Position numbers and translations under genes: made by a program. The notes beneath the pieces are model-generated. The model was not told the DNA's origin. It saw nothing but the letters and a program-made list of their open reading frames with translations, and ran no database searches. A stretch of 64,000 bases of DNA. Source: Paenibacillus alba. Lineage in GTDB: Bacteria > Bacillota > Bacilli > Paenibacillales > NBRC-103111. Each line of letters starts with the position of its first letter. The stretch's first letter is position 1. This document shows, one piece after another, positions 45,991 to 54,787 of the stretch. The stretch covers positions 310,001-374,000 of the forward strand of contig NZ_JABMKZ010000002.1 of assembly GCF_013204855.1 (NCBI RefSeq), in the 5' to 3' direction.

Positions 45991-46860
45991 ATGTCTACAA
46001 CGTTATCACAGGCCAAGATTGCCTTTGTCGGCGCGGGCTCGATGGCAGAAGCGATCATCCGCGGGCTCATCGAAACCAAGGTAGCCGAACCGCAAAATTT
46101 ATATGTCATGAACCGTTCGGATCAAAACCGTCTGGCGTTCCTCCGCTCAGAATACGGGCTGCAAGCCACGTCTGACAACCAAACGAAAGAAACTTTTTTG
46201 CGTGAAGCTGACGTTGTCGTGTTATGCATGAAGCCCAAAGATGTCGTTACAGCTTTCGCAGAACTGCAGCCACTGCTGAATGAAAAGCAGCTTCTTGTAT
46301 CCGTGATTGCGGGGCTGTCGATCGCCAAAGCAGAAGCCTTATTGCAAACTACGATGCCAATCGTTCGGACGATGCCGAATACCTCCAGCACCATTGGTTT
46401 AGGCGCTACAGGAATGAGCTTCTCCGCTAAGGTCAATGATACATTCAAACAGCTGGCTACCCAGATGTTCGAAGCTGTTGGCATCGTGACGATTGTCGAA
46501 GAAGAGAAACTGGAAATCGTAACCGGCGTATCTGGCAGCGGTCCTGCTTATGTCTACTACTTTATGGAAGCTATGATCAAAGCTGCTATCGAAGGCGGGC
46601 TTACAGAAGAGAATGCGCGCCAACTGACACTGCAAACCGTACTTGGTGCCGCGCATATGGTTGAGCATACACAGGAGGACCCTGCTGAGCTAAGACGCAA
46701 AGTGACGTCACCCAACGGTGCAACGCAAGCTTCGATTGAAGCTCTGGATCGTTTTCAATTTAGCGAAGCCGTTGTGCAAGCTGTTTTCCGCTCCGCCGAG
46801 CGGGCCAAAGAAATGGGCGAGCAGATTGCTGCGCCAAGCCCGATTGCCAAATCATCCTAA
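45991..46860 (+). CDS. proC: pyrroline-5-carboxylate reductase
   Basis: 289 residues. The Rossmann start IAFVGAGSMAEAIIRGL and the C-terminal signature GSGPAYVYYFMEAM are clear. It closes proline synthesis with NADPH. AAGGAGG precedes the ATG. mtnW follows 42 nt after the stop with no terminator visible, so read-through is likely. Confidence 0.95.
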   Translation: MSTTLSQAKIAFVGAGSMAEAIIRGLIETKVAEPQNLYVMNRSDQNRLAFLRSEYGLQATSDNQTKETFLREADVVVLCMKPKDVVTAFAELQPLLNEKQLLVSVIAGLSIAKAEALLQTTMPIVRTMPNTSSTIGLGATGMSFSAKVNDTFKQLATQMFEAVGIVTIVEEEKLEIVTGVSGSGPAYVYYFMEAMIKAAIEGGLTEENARQLTLQTVLGAAHMVEHTQEDPAELRRKVTSPNGATQASIEALDRFQFSEAVVQAVFRSAERAKEMGEQIAAPSPIAKSS

Positions 46861-46902
46861 TCGAATTAGGATTTATACTAACTTAAGCAGGTGAATGTTT
46901 CG

Positions 46903-48171
46903 ATGAGTGCCTATTGTTTAGCAACGTATCGGAGTTTCGATGAGAAAGCCGATTTTCATAAAAAAGCAACAAGTATTGCCGTTGGTCTCACCGTCGGCAG
47001 CTGGACGGAGCTCCCTGAAGCACAAAAAGCGCAAATGGAGAAGCATTTAGGCAAAGTCATTTCCGTCGAGGTCCATGAACCCGTGTCAGGCGAAGCTGCC
47101 TCGAGCCGTTACGCGGATATCACCATTGCCTATCCCGATGTTAATTTCAGCCGCGACATTCCGGCTCTGTTAGTTACCGTATTCGGAAAGCTCTCGATGG
47201 ATGGCAAAATCAGACTGATCGACTTATCTTTCTCCTCCGACTTCTTATCCGGCTTCTCGGGTCCGAAATTCGGCATGCAAGGAGTCAGAGACTTGCTTGG
47301 GGTGCATGATCGACCTTTGTTGATGAGCATTTTCAAGTCTGTTGTTGGCTATGAGCTGCCTGCGCTGCGTGAGCAATTTTATTTGCAAGCGGCCGGCGGC
47401 GTTGATCTGATTAAGGACGATGAGATTTTATTCGAAAATCCTTTAACTCCGCTCGAGAAGCGAATTGAGATTTGTCTGGAAGCCGCTGAGCAGGCCACCC
47501 AGTTGACCGGCCAAAAGCTGCTTTATGCCGTTAACCTGACAGGCTCCACCTCCAAGCTTGCCGCGCAAGCCAAAAAAGCGATCGCAGCAGGCGCTAATGC
47601 CCTTCTGTTTAATGTTTTGGCTTATGGCTTCGATGTCTTGCACGAGCTAAGCTCCGATCCGGAGATTACGATTCCGATCATGGCGCATCCTGCCTTGGCA
47701 GGAGCGACTTATCCTTCTCCGCATTATGGCATCTCTCCGTCCGTACTGCTTGGGAAGCTTATGCGTTTGGCCGGGGCTGATTTGGTCCTTTTCCCTTCAC
47801 CTTACGGCTCGGTCGTCATGCCAAGAGAAGAAAATTTAGCGATTAAGCATGTATTGCTTACGAAGAATTTACATCAGGACTATGCTTACAATGCTTCTAC
47901 CGATGCGATTTTGAAGCTTGCAGCCAGCTTCCCTGTACCTTCTGCCGGCATTCATCCGGGACTCGTGCCTCATATCCTGCGAGATTTCGGCACAGACGTC
48001 ATCGTCAACGCAGGCGGCGGCATACATGGTCATCGCATGGGAACGATCGCCGGTGGACATGCTTTCCGGCAAGCGATTGACGCAACATTACAAGGCATCA
48101 GCCTTCGCGATTATGCCCAAACACATCCAGAATTACAGTCAGCTATTGATACTTGGGGGACTCCGGAATGA
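46903..48171 (+). CDS. mtnW: 2,3-diketo-5-methylthiopentyl-1-phosphate enolase (RuBisCO-like)
   Basis: 422 residues from ATG 46903, with GCAGGTGA upstream; the GTG at 46891 overlaps that site. It is a type IV RuBisCO-like protein. The carbamylated-lysine region GGVDLIKDDE lies near residue 170 and FSGPKFGMQGVRDLLG nearby. It enolises the diketo-phosphate of the methylthioribose route. It opens the mtnWXB block, which follows proC directly. Confidence 0.93.
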   Translation: MSAYCLATYRSFDEKADFHKKATSIAVGLTVGSWTELPEAQKAQMEKHLGKVISVEVHEPVSGEAASSRYADITIAYPDVNFSRDIPALLVTVFGKLSMDGKIRLIDLSFSSDFLSGFSGPKFGMQGVRDLLGVHDRPLLMSIFKSVVGYELPALREQFYLQAAGGVDLIKDDEILFENPLTPLEKRIEICLEAAEQATQLTGQKLLYAVNLTGSTSKLAAQAKKAIAAGANALLFNVLAYGFDVLHELSSDPEITIPIMAHPALAGATYPSPHYGISPSVLLGKLMRLAGADLVLFPSPYGSVVMPREENLAIKHVLLTKNLHQDYAYNASTDAILKLAASFPVPSAGIHPGLVPHILRDFGTDVIVNAGGGIHGHRMGTIAGGHAFRQAIDATLQGISLRDYAQTHPELQSAIDTWGTPE

Positions 48172-48830
48172 GCAAGGAACGCATTATCTTCTGTGACTTT
48201 GACGGTACCATTACCGTTAACGATAACATCGTTGCGATCATGAAGCATTTCAACCCGCCTGGCTGGGATGCCATTGTAGAGCAAATTTTGAGTAAGCAAA
48301 TCTCAATTAAGCAAGGCGTAGGCGCTATGTTCGCCCTGCTCCCTACTTCACGCAGAGAAGAAATTGTCAACTATGCCATCTCTAATGCTGTGATCCGAGA
48401 TGGCTTCAAAGAGTTCGTTGATTATTGCCAAGTCAACGGGATTAAGCTGCTGATTACGAGCGGCGGCATTGATTTCTTTATTTATCCGCTGCTTAAGCCA
48501 TTCCCGATTAGCGTTGATCATATTTATTGCAATGCCAGCTCTTTTGAAGGCAGCACCATTGAAATTTTATGGCCAAACCGCTGTGATGAACATTGCACAA
48601 CCGATTGCGGCATGTGCAAAACAAGCATCATTCGTTCTTATCCAGCTGAGAAATATGAGCGGATCATTATCGGAGACAGCATTACCGATTTCGAAGGCGC
48701 GAAGCTGGTCGATACCATCTTCGCACGCTCACATCTGATCGACATGTGCGAACAGATGAACTATCCCTATTACGCATTTGATACCTTCTTCGATATTATG
48801 AAGCAACTGGAGGCTGAACCTGTCATATGA
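48168..48830 (+). CDS. mtnX: HK-MTPenyl-1-phosphate phosphatase
   Basis: 220 residues from ATG 48168, which overlaps the mtnW stop as ATGA. HAD phosphatase with D10-F-D12 in FCDFDGTI as nucleophile and acid/base, and GDSITDFEGA in the metal site near 165. It dephosphorylates the enol product of MtnW. A cysteine-rich patch (CDEHCTTDCGMCK) is visible and typical of MtnX. It is coupled on to mtnB by a second ATGA overlap. Confidence 0.92.
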   Translation: MSKERIIFCDFDGTITVNDNIVAIMKHFNPPGWDAIVEQILSKQISIKQGVGAMFALLPTSRREEIVNYAISNAVIRDGFKEFVDYCQVNGIKLLITSGGIDFFIYPLLKPFPISVDHIYCNASSFEGSTIEILWPNRCDEHCTTDCGMCKTSIIRSYPAEKYERIIIGDSITDFEGAKLVDTIFARSHLIDMCEQMNYPYYAFDTFFDIMKQLEAEPVI

Positions 48831-49468
48831 GCATTCTACTAGAAGAGAAACAACGAGCATTCGCTGATTTGCGCGAGATCAAAGCTAATTTAGCAGCGAG
48901 AGGCTGGTTTCCGGCAACAAGCGGCAATTTGTCCGTTCGTGTGGGAGGCTTTGAGCCAGAAGCTTTCACTTTTGCCATCACCTCAAGCGGCAGAGATAAA
49001 TCCGTACAAACACCGGAAGATTTCTTGCTTGTGAATGAAAAAGGCCAGCCTACGGAAGCTACGAGCCTTAAGCCGTCAGCTGAAACGTTAATTCATAGTG
49101 AAATCTACCGTTTAACCGGCGCAGGCGCTATTTTCCATGTACATACCATCTTCAACAACTTGATTTCTGAGCTTTATTGGGAACGCAAAAGCATTCCTGT
49201 TGACGGTGTTGAACTGATTAAAGCTTTTAATATCTGGGATGAAGAAGCGCAGATCGAAATTCCTATTTTGCCGAATTACGCAGAAATCCCACGCATTGCC
49301 GAGCTAGTCGAAGGTGCGATTGTTCCACGCATTCCTGGCATCGTGCTGCGTAAACATGGCATCTATGCATGGGGCGCCAATGCTTTTGAAGCCAAACGCC
49401 ATCTGGAAGCGTTCGAATTCCTCTTCGAATACGTCTACCGCTCCCATTTGCTGCACAAAGGGGTATAA
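48827..49468 (+). CDS. mtnB: methylthioribulose-1-phosphate dehydratase
   Basis: 213 residues, class II aldolase fold. Zinc histidines are in IFHVHTIF (about 104 and 106), with PSAETLIHSEIY before it and a late His in LRKHGIYAWG. It dehydrates methylthioribulose-1-phosphate to the diketo-phosphate used by MtnW. It overlaps mtnX by 4 nt and ends before a strong terminator, closing the operon. Confidence 0.93.
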   Translation: MSILLEEKQRAFADLREIKANLAARGWFPATSGNLSVRVGGFEPEAFTFAITSSGRDKSVQTPEDFLLVNEKGQPTEATSLKPSAETLIHSEIYRLTGAGAIFHVHTIFNNLISELYWERKSIPVDGVELIKAFNIWDEEAQIEIPILPNYAEIPRIAELVEGAIVPRIPGIVLRKHGIYAWGANAFEAKRHLEAFEFLFEYVYRSHLLHKGV

Positions 49469-49482
49469 GAAAACACTTCATA

Positions 49483-49530
49483 GGAAACGAGTATGCGGGC
49501 ATAGCAGCGCATACTCGTTTCTTTTTATTT
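49483..49530 (+). terminator. terminator after mtnB
   Basis: GAAACGAGTATGCG and CGCATACTCGTTTC form a 14-bp perfect stem with an 11-nt loop, followed by TTTTTATTT. It ends the long pro-mtn unit. Confidence 0.9.
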
Positions 49531-49754
49531 TATAAGAAAAATGGGATTTCGCAGGTTTTTAAGCTGCTGAATGCCTCTTGATGTTTGTCGAGATGATATT
49601 GAGAGGGGTTTCAGCCTGGATGCTGTGACTTCTGGAGTGTGTAGGTGGTTTGGGGTATCTCCCAGAAGAGAAACAAGGTCATCTCGGACATCCTGCCTCA
49701 ACTTGCGCTGAATTTCAACCACTCCGCTACCGATTTTAGAGAATCAGTACCCTT

Positions 49755-50000
49755 CTCCTCCTGTAAGGCTGTTTTTCGGTTTTAAAGTGGTGGGTTGGCG
49801 CTGACTTCCACCCGTAAGGCTGAAAAACAGCCTTATCTGCTTGGATTTTCTGCCTTGCCAGCCAAAACACTACCCGTAAGCACGTTTTTCGGCCTTAAAG
49901 ATATGATTTGGCTCTGACTTCCACCGGTAAGGCTGAAAAACAGCCCTATCTGCTTGGATTTTCTGCCTGGCAAGCCAAAACATCACCCGTAAGCACGTAA
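49755..50000. repeat. tandem 113-bp repeat with phased GTAAGG hairpins
   Basis: Just over two copies of a 113-bp unit. GTAAG modules start at 49763, 49814, 49876, 49927 and 49989, spacing 51, 62, 51 and 62. The clearest module is TAAGGCTGAAAAACAGCCTT, a self-hairpin; others match it partly. The sequence is unrelated to the CCTGC elements but the spacing is almost the same. The rest of the 580-nt gap (49531-49754) holds no supported gene. Confidence 0.8.
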
Positions 50001-50038
50001 AAAAACCTCCAACCCCACGATTAACGCGGGGCAGGAGG
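49999..50038 (-). terminator. terminator after dnaD
   Basis: On the minus strand CCTCC-tg-CCCC pairs with GGGG-tt-GGAGG around an 8-10 nt loop, then TTTTTTT. It lies 14 nt after the dnaD stop. Confidence 0.85.
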
Positions 50039-50051
50039 CTAGTTACAACTT

Positions 50052-50732
50052 TTATCTAGATTGCCGAAAACGCTGAGAATATTCCTTCGCTTGATCCACA
50101 GTAGCCACCCGATTGCGGTTCCATTCCATCAAAATCCGATCAATATAGCGGAAATGGACTTTGCCCGCAAACACGGCTTCCTTGAGCGCTGTCAGAATCA
50201 GATCCTCTTTGTACATATCCTTATCCAACCAGCCAGTAATGGTTTCAAGCTCCATCGGTGTTAAGGGACGTGCAAACTCCCGCTCAAAAGTTGTGAAAAT
50301 GTTTTTGGCATTCTCGTCGACGATAACAGGCTGCCGCGCATTTGCCGCTTCGGCTAACTGCTCCTCAGCTACCCGTTTTGCCAGTTTACGATATAGCGGG
50401 GTCAGATTGTAGCGTTCACTCCGAATGCCTGTGGATGCTTCGATATCCTCGTCAATCATAATAAACTGTTCATGAATCAGCTTCTGCAAGCTCGATATAA
50501 CTTGATCAGGGGAAGCTGACATTCGCGCCTGAATCTCATCTGTAGTTGGAAAATCTTTTTTTTCTTTTTCCAAAAAGGAGATCAGATGAATCAGCGTCAT
50601 CACTTCGATTTCACTGACGTCCAGTGCCCGATAATGTTTCAAAAGCAGAAGCGGAATCCCCACGCTGCCCTCCTGAAAACTGGCTAGAAGAGCTGCTTCT
50701 ATCTGCTGCTGTGTAATTGTCTGTTTACTCAA
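50052..50732 (-). CDS. dnaD: DnaD replication initiation protein
   Basis: 226 residues, TTG start. A winged-helix N-terminal domain (about 20-110) is followed by the DnaD C-terminal domain (from about 130, FEREFARPLTPMELETITGWLD) and the YxxxIL-like tail FRYIDRILMEWNRN. It helps DnaB and DnaI load the helicase in low-GC Gram-positives. It follows asnS by 44 nt on the same strand, the order known from Bacillus. Confidence 0.92.
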   Translation of the reverse strand: MSKQTITQQQIEAALLASFQEGSVGIPLLLLKHYRALDVSEIEVMTLIHLISFLEKEKKDFPTTDEIQARMSASPDQVISSLQKLIHEQFIMIDEDIEASTGIRSERYNLTPLYRKLAKRVAEEQLAEAANARQPVIVDENAKNIFTTFEREFARPLTPMELETITGWLDKDMYKEDLILTALKEAVFAGKVHFRYIDRILMEWNRNRVATVDQAKEYSQRFRQSR

Positions 50733-50776
50733 TGTGCGATTCGGCTCCCCTTTCTACCCATGGTTGATAAATCTGT

Positions 50777-52066
50777 TTACGGGTATAGACGGTATAAGAG
50801 ACGCGGGAATGGAATCGTTTCGCGGACATGATCAAGTCCACAGATCCAAGCGACAGTACGTTCAAGTCCAAGTCCGAAACCGGAATGAGGCACTGTGCCA
50901 TATTTCCGCAGGTCTAGATACCATTGATAAGCTTCTTTGGACAATTCATGCTCTTGGAAGCGCTGCTCCATTAGTTCTGGATCGTCAATTCGCTGGCTGC
51001 CTCCGATAATTTCGCCATACCCCTCCGGAGCAATCATATCGGCACAAAGTACGACCTCAGGTCGGCTCGGATCAGGCTTCATATAGAACGCCTTAATTTC
51101 TGTCGGCCAATGGGTAATGAAAACAGGCGTCTCATATTGAGCAGCAATCGCCGTCTCATGCGGAGCCCCGAAGTCTTCGCCCCATTCGAATTCATGACCA
51201 TTTTTTTGCAGAAAATCGACCGCTTGGTCGTAGGTTAATCTTGGGAAACTGCCTTGAATTTTCTCGAGTTTGGACGTATCACGCTCCAAGGTTTCCAGCT
51301 CTTGCGTACAATTGCGGAGTACGGTTTGAACAATGTGAGATACAAATTGCTCCTGAATCTCCAGGTTTTCAACGTGATCAACGAATGCCATTTCCGGCTC
51401 AATCATCCAAAATTCAATTAAATGACGGCGCGTTTTCGATTTCTCAGCTCGAAATGTCGGGCCAAAGGAATACACGCGGCCTAATGCCATCGCTGCTGCC
51501 TCCATATAAAGCTGCCCGCTCTGTGTAAGGAAAGCGTCCTCATCAAAATACTTCGTATGGAACAAATTAGTCGTTCCCTCACAGGAAGATGGCGTCAGAA
51601 TCGGCGGATCAACCAGATGAAAGCCGCGTTCATTGAAAAATTGCTGAATGGCTTGGATAATTTGCGCGCGAATCACAAGTACTGCCCGTTGTCGCGGACT
51701 GCGAATCCAGAGATGACGATTATCCATTAAGAAGTCTACACCGTGCTCTTTTGGTGAGATCGGATATTCTTCGGTCACCTGAATGATGTCTACCCCCAGC
51801 ACGTCAAGCTCATAGCCGCCTTTGCTGCGTGTATCCTCTTTTACCGTACCTGTTATGTACAGCGAACTTTCTTGGGTCAGTTTGGAAGCCGCTTCCCATA
51901 CCTCTTCACTGACATCACTTTTGACCACAATGCCCTGTATATAGCCGGAACCGTCTCGAAGTTGTAAAAACTGAATTTTACCGCTGGAACGCTTCTTGTT
52001 TAACCAACAGCCAATCGTAACAGACTCGCCGACATGATGTTTGACTTCACCTATCGTACATTTCAT
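50777..52066 (-). CDS. asnS: asparaginyl-tRNA synthetase
   Basis: 429 residues, class II. An OB-fold anticodon domain (about 15-100) comes first. Motif 2 is near [24 protein letters not shown] and motif 3 is [16 protein letters not shown]. AsnRS assignment follows from its short HxxGE-containing N-domain and the dnaD neighbour. AGGAGG precedes the ATG at a long distance. Confidence 0.93.
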   Translation of the reverse strand: MKCTIGEVKHHVGESVTIGCWLNKKRSSGKIQFLQLRDGSGYIQGIVVKSDVSEEVWEAASKLTQESSLYITGTVKEDTRSKGGYELDVLGVDIIQVTEEYPISPKEHGVDFLMDNRHLWIRSPRQRAVLVIRAQIIQAIQQFFNERGFHLVDPPILTPSSCEGTTNLFHTKYFDEDAFLTQSGQLYMEAAAMALGRVYSFGPTFRAEKSKTRRHLIEFWMIEPEMAFVDHVENLEIQEQFVSHIVQTVLRNCTQELETLERDTSKLEKIQGSFPRLTYDQAVDFLQKNGHEFEWGEDFGAPHETAIAAQYETPVFITHWPTEIKAFYMKPDPSRPEVVLCADMIAPEGYGEIIGGSQRIDDPELMEQRFQEHELSKEAYQWYLDLRKYGTVPHSGFGLGLERTVAWICGLDHVRETIPFPRLLYRLYP

Positions 52067-52132
52067 CTTCCGATCGAACCTCCTTATGTGTTTCAGAATC
52101 CTTATCTATTGTACACTATTTTCTCCAAACAA

Positions 52133-53341
52133 TCAGTCGACCGCTGCTTGGACAAGTCGATATGTATCTTCTGCAATGACCAATTCTTCATTCGTAGGAA
52201 TAACGAGCACTTGTACCCTTGAGCTAGGTGTCGTGATGCGCCGTTCCAGCCCTCTTCCCTGACGGTTAGCTTCTTCATCGAACTCCACGCCTAGGAAGGT
52301 AAGATGCTCGCAAACCGCTTTGCGCAGCAGCTCGGAGTTTTCTCCTACCCCTGCGGTAAATACGATAGCATCGATGCCGTTCATCGCCGCCACGTACGCA
52401 CCGATGTATTTGCGCAGCCGATACTCGTACATGTCAAATGCGAGAGCAGCGTTCTTATCGCCCGCTTCCATCGCTTCCACGATCTCCCGCATATCGCTGG
52501 AGCCCCCCGAGATCGCCTGCAGACCGCTGTGTTTGTTCAGCATGGAGCTGATCTCGCCAAGCGTCAAATCCTCCTTGCCCATCGCATAGGGGACGATGGC
52601 CGGATCGAGATCGCCGCTGCGCGTGCCCATCATCAGACCTTCGAGCGGGGTCATCCCCATGCTCGTATCAACGGATTGGCCGCCCAAGATAGCGGCGCAG
52701 GAAGCTCCGTTGCCGATATGGCAGGTAACAAGCTTCAGCTGCTCTAACGGACGGCCCAGAAAGGCTGCGGCACGCTCGCTGACGTACTTGTGCGAGGTGC
52801 CGTGAAAACCATAACGGCGCACCTTATGCTTCCGATACAACACCATCGGTATCGGATAGAGATAGGCTGGCGCCGGCATGGTTTGGTGGAAGGCGGTATC
52901 AAACACGACGGCCTGCGGCACGTCAGGCATGTTCGCCTCCACCGCAATAATGCCCAGCATATGCGCCGGATTGTGCAGCGGCGCCAGATCGAAGAGCCGC
53001 TTGATCTCTTGCTTCACTTCGTCCGTGACGAGGACGGAGTTCTTGAACGATTCACCGCCGTGTACAACCCTGTGACCTACAGCGTCAATTTCAGCCGTGG
53101 ATGCAAGAACACCATGCTCTGAGTGAACGAGCAGCGCCAGAACCTTGCGAATAGCTGTCGTGTGCTCCAGAATTTCACTGACCTCCCGCACCTCGGCTTT
53201 GCCAGCAGGCTCATGGGTTAAGATCGCGGTTTCCATCCCGATGCGTTCAATTTTGCCTTTTGCCAGAACAGCTTCATCTTTCATTTGAAAAAGCTGATAT
53301 TTGAGTGACGAGCTGCCCGCGTTAATAACGAGAATGTTCAT
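52133..53341 (-). CDS. ackA: acetate kinase
   Basis: 402 residues. The ASKHA N-terminus NILVINAGSSSLKYQLF and the motif GFHGTSHKYVSERAA are present, with HLGNGAS-like CHIGNGAS. It makes acetyl phosphate and ADP from acetate and ATP, or the reverse. The ATG overlaps the stop of hbd by 4 nt (ATGA), so the pair is coupled. The 5' half is GC-rich compared with the 3' end. Confidence 0.95.
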   Translation of the reverse strand: MNILVINAGSSSLKYQLFQMKDEAVLAKGKIERIGMETAILTHEPAGKAEVREVSEILEHTTAIRKVLALLVHSEHGVLASTAEIDAVGHRVVHGGESFKNSVLVTDEVKQEIKRLFDLAPLHNPAHMLGIIAVEANMPDVPQAVVFDTAFHQTMPAPAYLYPIPMVLYRKHKVRRYGFHGTSHKYVSERAAAFLGRPLEQLKLVTCHIGNGASCAAILGGQSVDTSMGMTPLEGLMMGTRSGDLDPAIVPYAMGKEDLTLGEISSMLNKHSGLQAISGGSSDMREIVEAMEAGDKNAALAFDMYEYRLRKYIGAYVAAMNGIDAIVFTAGVGENSELLRKAVCEHLTFLGVEFDEEANRQGRGLERRITTPSSRVQVLVIPTNEELVIAEDTYRLVQAAVD

Positions 53342-54210
53342 AGACGATCACCATCCTTATCGTAACGGAAAAAGCCTTCCCCTGTTTTAGCCCCTAGATG
53401 GCCTGCTCGTACCATTTGCTTCAATAGGAAGGATGGACGGTACTTAATGTCTCCGTAATCGCGGAACATGCCTTCCAGAGCTGCCTGAACGGAATCCAGC
53501 CCGAACCGGTCGCACATTTCAAGTGGACCATATTTGAAGTCGTAACCAATTCGCATGGCCGTGTCGATATCTTCCGCGGAAGCAACACCTTCAGATAAAG
53601 TATGCAGCGCCTCATTGATTAACGTACAGATCAATCTTGTTGTGATAAATCCAGGTGATTCCGTCACCTTGATACTTTTTTTCAATATTAGCTCATCTAC
53701 GAAACGTCTTGTGCGTTCAAATGTTTCATCCGATGTTTTCATAGCCCGAATAATTTCGACAAGATCGATCTTGGCTACTGGATGCAGAAAATGCAGCCCA
53801 ATAACCCGCTGTGGATTCGTTGTAATCGCAGCAATCTCGGTAACGCTTAAAGTCGATGTATTAGTCGCCAAAATAATGGCAGGGTTGCAAATTTGATTTA
53901 ACTGAAAAAAGACATGCTTTTTAGCATTCAGATCTTCAGTTATCGTTTCAATAACCATATCGCAATCGGCCATATCCTCAAGCGAATCTGCCTTTTTTAT
54001 TTTGGCCAAAATCAGCTTCTTCTCCGATTCTGTCATCGCCCAGCGCTCTATTTGCTTATCTAAGCTGACCGTAATTTGCTCTAACGCACGGTCCAGTTTT
54101 TCAGTTGTTTTCTCGGCAATTCTGACTTCCAGGCCACGAGCGGCAAGCATTTCCGAAATGCCTTGCCCCATTGTACCGCCACCAACGACGCCAATTGTTT
54201 TAAAGTTCAT
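53338..54210 (-). CDS. 3-hydroxybutyryl-CoA dehydrogenase
   Basis: 290 residues. The Rossmann motif IGVVGGGTMGQGISEML binds NAD(P), and the catalytic His lies in GLHFLHPVAKIDLVEIIR. The C-terminal domain carries FGLDSVQAALEGMFRD. It interconverts 3-hydroxybutyryl-CoA and acetoacetyl-CoA. AAGGAGAAA precedes the ATG. It has no thiolase or crotonase beside it, only ackA, to which it is translationally coupled. Confidence 0.88.
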   Translation of the reverse strand: MNFKTIGVVGGGTMGQGISEMLAARGLEVRIAEKTTEKLDRALEQITVSLDKQIERWAMTESEKKLILAKIKKADSLEDMADCDMVIETITEDLNAKKHVFFQLNQICNPAIILATNTSTLSVTEIAAITTNPQRVIGLHFLHPVAKIDLVEIIRAMKTSDETFERTRRFVDELILKKSIKVTESPGFITTRLICTLINEALHTLSEGVASAEDIDTAMRIGYDFKYGPLEMCDRFGLDSVQAALEGMFRDYGDIKYRPSFLLKQMVRAGHLGAKTGEGFFRYDKDGDRL

Positions 54211-54465
54211 ACCTATTTCTCCTTCTCTTGCCCCTTGTTCAAACTGAAATCTATGTCTATGGGTTCCTGCGAATCATGAAAACCCACTCATATCATACAA
54301 TTTTTGATGCTTAATTTCATTAGTATACACAAAACGTTCCTGAGACTTTCTCAGCTTAGACACATTTCAGATACAGATGCTAGATCATAGAAAATGACTA
54401 TTCCATGATAGTTAAACGCCGCTTTTTGTGAAAAATGGGGATTCCAGTTCTGGTGAGCCCCAACA

Positions 54466-54660
54466 GTAAAAGCCTGCGGATGTGCAGGAATTTCCGGAGG
54501 AATTGGACTAAAAAGTGGAAATGCCTGCAATTGTGCAGATATTTTCATCTTTTCCAGCCTCTGATCCAGAAAAACCCTCAAAAACATGCACAATCGCAGG
54601 AATTTAATGATTAAGGCTATTAGAGGAGTAAAAAAGATGCACAATTGCAGGTTTATAAAA
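54466..54660 (+). repeat. four-module palindrome element, copy C
   Basis: Modules start at 54473 (CCTGCGGATGTGCAGG), 54524 (CCTGCAATTGTGCAGA), 54585 (CATGCACAATCGCAGG) and 54636 (GATGCACAATTGCAGG), spacing 51, 61 and 51. Modules 2 and 4 are perfect 14-bp inverted copies of each other, differing from copies A/B by a linked TAT/TGT and ATA/ACA change. The orientation is the same as A and B. It fills much of the 577-nt gap between hbd and the FtsH-like gene. Confidence 0.8.
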
Positions 54661-54735
54661 GTAACTGGAGGCTATAGCAGGACAACATCAAGGGCTTACT
54701 AACACGCTCTCTTTTCCATAAAGCTTATGTATTTC

Positions 54736-54783
54736 AAAAAAAGAGCCGCCCTCAAGTAGTTTATCTACTTAAGGGACAGCTCC
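54736..54783 (-). terminator. terminator after the FtsH-like operon
   Basis: On the minus strand GGAGCTG...AAGTAG-ataaa-CTACTT...CGGCTC, followed by TTTTTTT. The inner AAGTAGATAAACTACTT is nearly the same as in the terminator at 60742. Confidence 0.85.
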
Positions 54784-54787
54784 TCCA

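Noticed and set aside
49525-49722. 65-residue frame on the minus strand between mtnB and dnaD
   Set aside because: No recognisable family or ribosome site; it lies in repeat-flanking sequence, though a gene remnant is possible.
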